Of a stretch of 64,000 nucleotides of DNA, positions 46,737 through 57,100 are shown in pieces. How positions within the stretch are numbered: the stretch's first letter is position 1; every line of letters starts with the position of its first letter. The stretch spans positions 135,805,368 through 135,869,367 of the forward strand of contig JALGPY010000001.1 of NCBI GenBank assembly GCA_023055425.1, given 5' to 3'. The DNA comes from Linanthus parryae. Lineage: Eukaryota > Streptophyta > Magnoliopsida > Ericales > Polemoniaceae. Position numbers and translations under genes: made by a program. Below the pieces are notes generated by a model. That model had not been told where the DNA came from. It made no database searches and worked only from the letters and a program-made list of their open reading frames with translations.

Positions 46737-48548
46737 TGGTCCAGGTTAGGTTTTCTTCTTCTTCTTCTTTATGTGTGTGTGTGATGATGGTGATGATTGT
46801 ATGTCTATGTCTATGACTGTAAATCTATAAAATAAGTTAATACATAGTATGAATTTCTTCTTCTTCTTGTTCTGGTTTTGTTTTGGTTTTGTTGATCAAT
46901 AAGACGGAGAGAGGTAGAGAGAGAGATAGAGGAAGGAAGGGTTAAAGATTATGTGGTGAGAGCCTGGCTAAGTGCGGCGCACGATAGTTAGCATGGGGCA
47001 GTCCTCCTACAAAATGCCTTTCTCATTTCTATTTAGGGTTCATTTCACATTTTTTGTTAGCTCTATACACATAAAAATGCTTTTTTGTTCTTTTGTTCTT
47101 TTTTTGTGCAAAGATTGGATTTCACTTCAAGTTAGGTTTTTCATGTGCATTTTATTTAGTTTTTTTTTTTTAGTTGGGTAGATGATAAAGAGTCGAAATC
47201 CGATCCGACCAGATTTGTCTCGCAGCTCACTAACACGTGTGAACATTCGAGGGCATTTTATTTTATGATGGGGTAATTGATTGTTGTTTAACTTATTACA
47301 CAACGTACGTGTACAGACATGGGTCCTCTACGTGTTAGAATTGGAGAACTCAATTGGTTCACCATCGACGCGATTTGTTAGAATTTTAACCATCAAATTA
47401 TACTTGAATTTTATTTTCTTATCATAAATTATACATTAATTTATGTGCTCAACAGTTATAAATGACATTGTTTATACATTAAATTGTTATTTATATGATG
47501 TTGCAAAAATAATACTAGTAATTGAATGTCTTATAGGATTTTCAAAAAAAATTAATGTATAATAGTTCATGTTTTTTTATCAGTTCTTTTCACTTGATTT
47601 TGATGTCACTAATTAATTAATGAATTAAGTAATCAAATTTATTGTGATATCGAAATAATTGCTTCTACAAATATTAAATATTTATTGAACTTTTATTATT
47701 TTGTTAATAATGGTGAGAGTCACTAAGTCGTTGAAATAGAAACCGATAAAATACATATCTGATAAATGGTTGGATCTTAAACATAAGATATGGAGATCTA
47801 ACTTCAGTATTTGCGTACTGAAAATTTCTTTGTTGACAAGGCATATCAAATTTTCAGTTACCTCAACGTCTCGAGGATTAGTCTATGATTTTTAATCAGG
47901 GGACGTTATCTAATTATGAGTAACAAATAAACTAACAATATTTAGTTATTTTAACATTTTGTTTGCCAAAAAAAATGCCGCTTCAATTTAATAAATAGAT
48001 ATATAACAATTTCCCTTAAAAATAAATTTATAACAATTCATTCATTAATATTTTATACGGTAATTAAACTAAATTATCAAAATGAAAATATCTCTTCTCC
48101 TCAACAAAATATGAAAACATTTCCTCGAAAACAAACAAAAAATGAAAATATCTCAACTCTACGTATTTTTCTTTGCATGTAATTTTCAGACACACTGACG
48201 TTGTAGAAACCTAATTGGGCAGACCACGTATAATTCTATGGCGGTGGGGTCACGTGGACATGGGGCCTACCTATGACCTAAACCCTCCTTTCATTTTGGG
48301 TTTTCTCTACAGTGTTGGACTCAATTGTAGAAACCTAACCCCATGGGACTAATACACAATTTCCAGACTAATGCTAGTAGTATTTATTAGTACTACTTCT
48401 CACGGTAGTCATGGAAATGTGATCTGTCCGTTTAAGCCCAGCCCAAACAACCCATCTGGTCTATGGCTACTGAGTCCAGTTCTAAATCTCGTTCTTACCG
48501 GTAACCTACCAATCATACTGCAAAAAGTTAAAAGCAGGATTCTGTAGC
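46737..48548 (-). promoter_or_regulatory. Upstream region of the MATH/TRAF gene
   Basis: On the minus strand the 200 bp before the ATG are rich in GAAGAA and CTCTCT tracts, typical of plant 5' leaders. No clear TATA box stands out. Beyond about 47,200 the sequence is AT-rich and featureless. Confidence 0.4.
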
Positions 48549-49762
48549 GGGTAAATGCACCTGTGGCATGGCATTTTACCAACTTCCTATCCTGTGTTTA
48601 GGATATTACAAAAAAGACCACCCTCCTTACTAACAGTGACTAACGGAAGAAGGGAAAAGTCTATTTATCTCTATACACTTCACAAAAGGGTAAAAGACAA
48701 AAACCACCCCTCGAGTATGGGATATATACAAAAACATCCTCCGTATTCGGGGATATACAAAAACCACCCTTGTCGAGACAAAAACCACCCCTGTCACTAG
48801 ATGGACGTTAGACGAAAAGCACCCTTCTGTTACAATCAATTAGTATGGAGGTGTAATCTGTCCTTTTTATGACTATTTTACCCCTATTTGTGTTTTTTTA
48901 TTTTTTTGTTTATGTTCTTAATGTTCTTGGTGTTTTGACCCCCACTAGCCACACCACCACGCCGCCACAATAACACAACAAACAAACAAACAAACAAACA
49001 ACAAATTTTTATCATTGCCACGGCTGCAGAATCTCATCCACCTCCACTACCACCAAATCTCCACCACCATCACCACAAACCACCACCACCCATTTGCTTA
49101 ATCTTCTTCAATTCATCATCACAGGAAAAAATACATTAATACCCAAATTCATCGATACCCTAGTTTTGTTGTTGTTGTTCATCAATCAATCGAAACCCTA
49201 ACTACCCATTTACACAAACACCCAGACGAAGATTGAGACTGAGCTTCAGAAACAAAAAATAGATGAAAGCGGAGAAGTATAAAGAGAGAAACAAATAACC
49301 ATCAATGGCCACGGAATTGATTCCACTCACAAAACCCCCACCGTGGAACTGCAACATTTTTGTGTTTATGTTCTTGATGTTCTTGACCACTACCACCACC
49401 AACAACAACACCACCACCTTCCCCGCCAACAACACCACCACCTTCCCCGCCACAACAACGCCACCACCTCCCCGCCGCAACAACACATGTACATGATTCA
49501 TCATCCTCCATCACAACAAACCATCAATTATATGTTTTCTTTCAGTTTCCCTTTCCTCCATTAAATCCCTCTCCATTCCCGATTGGCCGTTTCATCTTTC
49601 TAATCCACGATCTGGGTTCATCTCTTTTCTCAGTTTTACGACCTAGGTTCGTTTCAATTTCAGAGCTTCAGTATGTTTGATTGTTGTTGGCGTCTCCCCA
49701 TTTGGGTCTCAATTCCATTGCTCTGCTTCTCCGATTGAAGGCAAAACCAGACCCGAACCCAT

Positions 49763-50164
49763 TTGGGTCTCAATTCCGTCCTCCTCCTCCTCATCTCCCA
49801 CGCCGCCATCTCCGTCACCGCCACTGACCACATCGTCGGTGCTAACCGCGGCTTGAACCCCGGCCTCAACTACACTCTTTGGGCAAACAACCACACCAAC
49901 ACCGGCGATTTCATCTCTCAATCTTCTCCCCAAAAATTGAACCCTCCTTCGTACCAATCAAAACCCAAATTGAACCCTTCACCGCAACCCACCATCTGGA
50001 GCGGCCTAGAACAGCAACAAAGACGGCAGCAGCAACGGAAAGGGTTCGATTTAGAGAGTGTAGTTGAGGTGGGTGGTGGATTTGAAGTGGAGGTTGAGGT
50101 GGGTGGTGGTGTTGTTAGATCTGGGTGGAAGAGGATGAGGAGAGAGAGAGAGAGAAGAGGTTAA
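49763..50164 (+). pseudogene. Captured phytocyanin/early-nodulin-like fragment in the Pack-MULE
   Basis: The plus frame encodes a signal-peptide-like stretch (LNSVLLLLISHAAISVTATD), then HIVGANRGLNPGLNYTLWAN, matching the N-terminal start of lamin-like/early-nodulin-like phytocyanins. After about NHTNTGDFIS the match ends, and the frame runs on as unrelated low-complexity sequence to 50,164. The frame has no ATG at its start (it begins within CCATTTGGGTCTC), and CCCATTTGGGTCTCAATTCC is duplicated 62 bp upstream, so the original start was lost. The copper-site part is missing, so it cannot act as a phytocyanin. Confidence 0.7.
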
Positions 50165-50390
50165 TGGGTCGATGAGGACGCCGTCGGGGAATGAAGGGTT
50201 GGCGGCGGCGACGGACTCCTCGGGGCGGGTCGTGACGCCGAACGAGTTCTGGGTTTCATCGAGAGAGCTCCGGCGGTGGACGGCTCCGGCTCTGGGATTC
50301 AGCAGGAACTTGAAGAGGCTGGTAGAAGGGGACGGGTGCGAGGAATGGAATGAAGGAGAAGGGGACGGCTCCGGCGGTGGACGGAGGTGA
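50118..50390 (-). other. Second open stretch in the Pack-MULE, unidentified
   Basis: On the minus strand about 90 codons are open and GC-rich (including SLDETQNSFGVTTRPEESVA), ending at TAA near 50,118. The composition looks like plant coding sequence. I do not recognise the donor gene. It may be a second captured fragment. Confidence 0.35.
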
Positions 50391-51604
50391 AGTGTGAGGA
50401 GTGAGAGAGGGGGCAGGAGGGTGCGGAGATGGTGGTGGTGCTGTTAGATCTGGGTTGGAAGAGGAGTAGAGAGAGAAAGAGATGAGGGGCTGTTAGAGTT
50501 AGAAATGAGGGGGTGAGGAGAAGAAATGTTTTTTATATCAGTGTAATTTTTCTTGAAGGTGGGGATAGATATGTCTTTTCACACTTCCGTCAGTTGCCGT
50601 TAGTCACCGTTAAGTGACAAGGGTAGTTTTTGTATATCACTGAACACGGAGGGTGTTTTTGTATATACCTCATACTCGAGGGGTGATTTTTGTCTTTTAC
50701 CCTTCACAAAATTTACAGTACATTAACAAAAACAAGTGGGTAACACACATTACCCAAAATATGTCCACCCCCTTCTTCTCAAGCAACTAAATTTTACAAC
50801 ATATACTCTAAAATGCAATCCAAAACAATTCAATGGCACTCGTTGATTTGTATGAACAAACTTTGTCAACGAAACAATTCAATGGAACTCCCACCCTCAT
50901 CAACCCAACCAAGCTTCACCTTCGCCACCATATCGTATCACTACCTACCCATCTCTCTCTCTCTGTTTTTGTTTGGAAACAACCAACCACCACATCAACA
51001 ATCTCGATTCAAACATCACACTACACAAATCAAACCCGCCGACAAACTAGGTTCACCTCATTCTTTTCTACCCAAACACAATACACAAAATGTGACTGAA
51101 CTTAATTAACTCCCAAAATTGGTATGAAGAACCCATAGACCTGGAATTGGGGGTGTTAATGTTAGCAAGTACTGCTGGTGGTAAGGACTTAATTTCAATG
51201 AAAAAAAAAAAAAGTAGCTTGGTTGAAGGGTGGTTTATGTCACATGTTTAGACTAACAGTGGGGTGGTTTGTGGTATTTTCCAAACATCAGAGTAGCAAG
51301 CTGGTAAATGCCCTAACACATGGGTGGTTTCTATCAATTAATGTTGTTGCAGTATTACAAGCCGTTGTGTGAGAATATCTTTGAAAAAGTTGCTGTTAAT
51401 TTTTTTTGTTTTTGAAGAGATGCTGTAAATTTTAAATAAAATGTAATTTGGTAAATATTACGTGAAATGTACGATGAAATATTGTAGTAAGTTGCTTTAG
51501 GAGAGTAAATGACAAAATATATGACATGTATCATTTTCGTCATAGCAGAACTGTTGAGGTGGGCAAGCCCCCCCCCCCCCCCCCCCCCCAATTATCCATA
51601 ACTA

Positions 51605-51862
51605 CCACTCAGTCCCAGCTCTTACTCACGATCCGGAATATTTGACTCGTATATGGGTCACTTTGACCGGATGATTTCGATAGCAAAATGATACGATTTT
51701 TCGATAATTTTTTCACCGTGTTATAGAGCAACTTATACTCTACAACACCATGAAAAAATTATCAAAAAATTACATTACTTTGCTATCCAAATCACCGAGT
51801 CAAAATGACCTAGTGAATAGTGGTAAAAGTCAAATTGGTGGGGAAGAGCTGGAACTGGGTGG
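51605..51862. mobile_element. Foldback MITE, stowaway-like (258 bp)
   Basis: CCACTCAGTCCCAGCTCTTA on the left mirrors CCACCCAGTTCCAGCTCTTC read inward from the right. The arms continue for over 100 bp and nearly meet, so the whole unit can fold into a hairpin. TA flanks both sides (51603-51604, 51863-51864). A relative lies in the P450 intron. Confidence 0.75.
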
Positions 51863-51864
51863 TA

Positions 51865-52370
51865 CTAGAGTTGTGCCTCTATTAAAAATACAAAAAGTCA
51901 CCCCCCCCCCCCCTCCAATGTTTCACACATGTGCCCCAAAATTTCACTTGTACCCTTTAAAAGAAAATAAAACATTACCCCAAAACTCTATTAAAATACA
52001 TTTATTTGCCCACTATATAAATTGGATTGGTGTAAATATTAATTCATTTAACACATTCATCTCTGTCTCTTCCATTTCTAAAGTCCGAAACTCTGAAACA
52101 AAGCTCGAGGGTTGCTATTGGCAAATTACCGAAGCTCTTAGGCAGTCTGTCCGGCTTCCGCAGTTTGACGGCCGCCCTGAATCGGCGATGAAAGAGTTCA
52201 ATTCTTTCTCCACAATCAGGTTTGTAAAATTATAACCAGGTAAGTAGTTTATATGACGTCACATAATATCTTTTATAACGCTTGCACTTGAATTTTATTT
52301 TTTAAAATTGTGCCCCCCCCCCCCCCCCCCCACACACACGCTCAAATCCCGGTTCCGCCATTGATTTTTT
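51865..52370. other. Repeat-like block with C-runs, partial
   Basis: Two long C-runs (about 51,901 and 52,313) enclose 400 bp. The right edge (TCAAATCCCGGTTCCGCCATTG, to 52,362) resembles the end of a hAT-type MITE, but no matching left end was seen. Around 52,080-52,205 a more complex stretch could be a captured exon; unproven. Confidence 0.35.
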
Positions 52371-52886
52371 GTACAGATATATGTTGAAATTTTAAAATGT
52401 TTAAGGTTAAAATTGGTTGTATATAAATTAATCATAAGCATGTTTGGGAAAAACATCTTTCACTGCCTGTGAGACAGCAAAAATTGTCCAATAAGTCAAA
52501 AAATCACTTTTTTTAAAACGCATTAAAAACTACTTCTGTTGTGTGAAAGTTGTTGTCCTAACAACAGAAGCATTCCCAAACTTAAGAAGTATGAAAGTTA
52601 CATAACGGCAACCAACCCTAAGGGTGGCGGCGGATTGCCAACATAATACGGAGTGTCCAACCACGATTTTGTGGGTTCGGTTTTATGGTCTCAAATTTTG
52701 ATCTCTGATGATGCAACTATACCATTTTCCTGCCAACATAAAAGTCAATTGACTAAAGGCAATAAGGCTTCATTGTCAAACCATGCTTTCATGCATTCAA
52801 TTGTTTCCGTTTTCTGTCTAAATCGTTTTGGGCTTGGAGTTATCTAAAAGACTGCATTGCCGACTTCTCTGCCGAAGCATTATGGA

Positions 52887-53458
52887 TAGGGATGGCAACG
52901 GGTCGGATCCGGATCGGATCAGGCTAAATTCGATCCAGATCCGACTAGGAGAAATGGGATCCAGATCCGATCCAAATCCGTTCGGATCATCACCGGATTC
53001 GGATCGGGTTTCATCCAGCTGATCCAAATCCGATCCGTAGATCCGTATAATACGTGGTCGGATCGGATTCGGTTCGGATCCGACTTGAGTTTGCAATAAA
53101 ATACAAGTAATAACATAAGAAATAAACACTATTTCATGCGCTAAGGCATGTTCGCAAGTTATGAAGCCTAAAACACAACATAAATAACTTTGTAGGTTGG
53201 AATTATTATTGTATTCTTCTTGGAAGTGAAAGTGAAAGGTAATATGAATATATTTGTAAAGCACACATTTACACCGGATTGGATCGGGTCGGAACCCGGT
53301 GGATCTGCCCTTAGATCTAAATCCAGATCCAAATCCGATCGGATCTGGCTTTCCAGATCCAAATCCGATCCATTTTCAATTGGATCGGATTCGGATCCGA
53401 TCCATTCGGCCCGGATCGCTCGGATCACAGATCGGATCGGACCATATTGCCATCCCTA
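52887..53458. mobile_element. hAT element with GATC-rich ends (572 bp)
   Basis: The ends are TAGGGATGGCAACGGGTCGG and, inward from the right, TAGGGATGGCAATATGGTCC. A perfect 8-bp duplication ATTATGGA flanks it (52879-52886, 53459-53466). The outer 200 bp on both sides are arrays of ATCCGATCC/GGATCGGAT words, mirrored left to right. The middle is AT-rich and there is no transposase. Apparent Asp/Ser-rich open frames are by-products of the array. Confidence 0.9.
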
Positions 53459-53589
53459 ATTATGGATGGTCGTAAAGAGGAGCTGCAAACATGTATGGGA
53501 AAGTAGGTGACTTATAAACTAACGGATGATTTTGGTACCAATTATAAATTTATGTCGAAAAAACTCTTGATGAAAAAAAAAAAAAAAAT

Positions 53590-53740
53590 GGGCGTGTTTG
53601 GTGAAAACATTTATCCAGTGAAACAAATTAAGAAAAACTTCAAAAAAACCCGCCCTTATTCTAAAACATTCTTTACATTATGGACTTATAAGTCCAAAAC
53701 CGAAATTTCAACTTACAAGTTCATACCAAACGCGACACAC
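53590..53740. repeat. Possible Tourist-like MITE
   Basis: GGGCGTGTTTGGTGAAAAC on the left and GTGTCGCGTTTGGTATGAAC inward from the right are alike. The target copy is not resolved. Confidence 0.4.
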
Positions 53741-54197
53741 AATCTGCTTATAAGTTATAAGAAACTCACACTTCGGACTACCATAATGTGAGTGTACGTT
53801 GATAGAATGAAGATAAACAAGGACTCCTTAGAATTGGAAATATAACCTTACATAATAAATACTACTTTTTTTTTTGCAAACAACCTTACATAATAACTAG
53901 TTAACACTTAAACCTTATCAAAAAAAAAAAAGTTAACACTTAAAAAATATTTCTTGATGCAGTGATCAGCATAAAAGAAATGACACCAACTCAAAACATC
54001 AAAGTATACAAATAGACAACCGCAACAACTAAAAGTTTCCGGCAACAAATGGTAGGTATAGACAAGCAGTAGGGCAACTTTATCTCCTTATTCTTCTTTT
54101 CCCAGCGAGATTCCAGAGGGCGAGGGGTAAACATGGGAGAATCCCGCGTGTGGCGGAGAGCGAAGAAATTTTCAAGAGACATACACAACGCGCACTC

Positions 54198-57100
54198 TCA
54201 CTTCAGACAAGAAGGTAGCAATACTCCATGGCAAACGAAAGCTAGCACGCCATAAACCAACGCCAGGAGAAGGAATATCAACAAAATACTGCAAAATGTA
54301 GCAAACCCGCATTAGTAGGGCCGTCTCAACGTTTTCGGTGGCCTTAAGCAAACCAAAAAAACAAGATCCTTCATCTAGGGAGACAATATTTTGACGCTTA
54401 AAGTAAAACATAATTGAAAATAGTGACAGCTTCCACAATTTTAATATCATGTACATCAAAATATACTAGTTTGCATTGACAACCGATTAAGAGAGATTAA
54501 AAGTTGTTGCCTCACTGCAAAACTGTAGTCCAGACTTCGAAGTTAAGACATAAGAATCTGAGCGTGATTTTTGGTAAAAGTCCATTTGCTAATTGAATAA
54601 TTTGTGAGAATTGAGGGGAGATTACTGTATTTATCAGATAAATTTTAACGCTTCCATGGAGATGTAGGAAGAAGTAAAGACGTGGGAGAAGATAAATACA
54701 GTGAACGGCCAACAGTCAAGAGATTTAAGGAGATTATTAAGGAGACAAAATTGGAAAAGAGGGTGAGTGGGGATGAGGAAGGGCATAGACGTGGGATATT
54801 TTTTGTTGGAAACTTGATATGAATGAGTGCTTATAGGGATGTAACGAAACTATTGATGTAATTGGTTGAGTTATTTTAGGAATTACTGCTACACTAAATA
54901 GAATCAGTCTAGTAAAATTAGAAAAGTACCACTAGATTTGAGGCCCTGAAAATTTTGTGGCCTCGAGCAGAGTCTTAATCTGCCCTAACGGTAGCAACGG
55001 TTCTGCGCATTAGGAGCGCTAGTGAATTAACATCTCATTTCTGAGTCCAAGGAAGTGAAGTGTGTAAATGTATCGAGGATGAGCAAATTATACTACAACA
55101 AGCCACCTGATAATCAATTAGGAGAGGATTCATCATATGTCATACAGAAAATGTATCAAAGAGACAACCAACCTATTCTGATTTGGCCTAACTAGTTCAA
55201 GACCTTCCTCTTGGTTTGATCACTGAAATGGAAAGGGACTTCTTTTACGTTCCAAAATTACCAGATATTAAGGTGGTGAACTCGGTACGGTATACGAAAA
55301 GCCCACCAAACTATCGCCCCATTAGCAAATCTTACTGACCAGTAGACAAGCAAACCTCATCTGGAACTACTTTTCCCTAGCAAACCTGTGTTACCACTCT
55401 CCTAGAGAAGCCCTGCTAAATATTGATACTTATATCAATTATCAAGCCACCAGCCATAATAGATTGGCCAATGATTCTGCAAACAACTACCTGACCGAGT
55501 ACTTTATTTGACCCCTAGCCCACTGAATGTCTGAATAATTTATAGTCATTTTAATCCGAACCCTGATAGTGAAAGTTGAAAGGACACGTGAGGCGAGACA
55601 TCAGAGAGCGCTTTTCATTGGAGTCGAGCAAGGGCAATTAGAATGACATACCCATGCAGGTTCCTAGTTTCTCCTGAGTCTTTCAATGATACATATCTCC
55701 ATATACTTTTGCTTTAAATTTGGAACCCAAAAGAGGACCACGGTACCAGGAATTATACCAGTTTAGAACCCAGAACTTTAGCAAAACCACTGATTTTAGC
55801 CCGCATTATCTGCATGGATTATTTCTTTTTAGCTTAGCGACCTTATCAACCCGAAACAAAGAAGGGTGTTTCTCAAGAAAAGCAGCTGCTCCACTTCTGC
55901 TACCGATAATTATGGTGTGTAATCTGCAATTAGAAGGTGATCTATAGAAAAAAGAATTCTTATTCACTTGACCAACTTTAACCAGTTACCAGAAATCCCG
56001 AATCATTATTTCAACTATAAGGAGCATTTGCCCGACAGCAGTATGAAATACAGTATTGAATAACCAGTTGAGTATTGAATAACCAGTTGGAAAGAGCATC
56101 TATCCATCTGAAGCCCCACAACCTACAGAAGGAGCTCTTAGGACTATAATTTGTAGTGGAAAGCCTACAGTAAACACTACATGGAGACTATCGTTCCTAA
56201 ATATTACATCTATCACCAAAGCCAAACATGCATAACAAGTTCCACCATGCTCAGGGGCGGATCCAAGATTTCTTGACAGTGGGGGCTAAATTAGTAAAGA
56301 ATAATAATATAAAGGTAAATTTAGATTTTTGTAATATCCGATGGGAGCTATACTGCAATTTATGAGGGGCTAAATAGAAAAAACTAGAAAAATAAAGGAT
56401 AAAACCTCAAATTTTGAAAGTTGAGTGGGGGCTATAGCCCCCACATTTAGCTACCTACATCCGCCACTGACCATGCATGACCCAGAAGCATTTGTATAAA
56501 GCTTAATGTTGTCTATTTCGGTTGCTTAGGCAGCAAAATGATGGTCTGCTTGCTTCTAATAATTTTTTAACGACGGTGAGAATCACAAACCACATGCGTG
56601 CAACTCGGTGGAAGTTACAGCTTTAGAGGGCTTATGGAAAACAGCATGGTAAATGTAATTCCGAGCATTAACTTCTTTGACCCTTTTGCATCGAGTTAGT
56701 CTCCTGACATTTGAGGTATTTTAGACAACCTAAAGTTACAGCAACATGGACCATCCTCCCTTGCATACCACGAGCTTATATGATTCATATAGTTTCCTTT
56801 TCCTCTTCTACTGGAATGAACCAATAGACGCCAGAAATTTTCATATAAAATCCAGCAAAACAAAATAGCTTCAGTTTTGAAAGAAATATGCACGAAATAG
56901 TGAATTAGAATTTAGAACTGCGATCAGTGGCGCTCTTGCAAGACAAATAAATATCTAAGCAAACTCAATTTCAGATAATTAGAAAGTAACAGCTCAAGAA
57001 GCATACACAAGTTTGACGTTTCTCCACCATACAGAGCTTCTAAAACGGCGACTTTGCTTTCTGAAGCGAAGAGTGTTTCCTTGCATAGTGGCGGTTTTAT

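Larger units (their letters stand above)
48688..50702. mobile_element. Pack-MULE (Mutator-like, 2,015 bp)
   Basis: Terminal inverted repeats of about 150 bp start GGGTAAAAGACAAAAACCAC on the left and GGGTAAAAGACAAAAATCAC inward from the right. A perfect 9-bp duplication TTCACAAAA flanks it (48679-48687, 50703-50711), the Mutator target size. There is no transposase. The interior carries GC-rich genic sequence, including part of a phytocyanin-like gene, and short internal duplications (for example TCCGGCGGTGGACGG twice). Confidence 0.88.
48549..51335. repeat. Outer inverted repeat around the Pack-MULE
   Basis: GGCATTTTACCAACTTCCTA...ATTACAAAAAAGACCACCC on the left (from about 48,549) mirrors GGGTGGTTTGTGGTATTTTCC...GCTGGTAAATGCCC on the right (to about 51,335). 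The arms are about 100 bp. They share AAACCACCC-type wording with the inner element, so this looks like an older member of the same group. No 9-bp duplication was found. Confidence 0.55.

Noticed and set aside
46413..46816. GC-rich plus-strand frames opposite exon 1 of the MATH/TRAF gene
   Set aside because: Shadows of the conserved minus-strand coding exon.
49202..49564. His/Asn/Thr-rich or Val/Gly-rich open frames in the Pack-MULE
   Set aside because: They come from CCACCA and AACAAC microsatellite-like tracts.
52818..53459. Several Asp/Ser/Arg-rich open frames on both strands
   Set aside because: They are produced by the GATCCG array of the hAT element; the periodicity is in the DNA.
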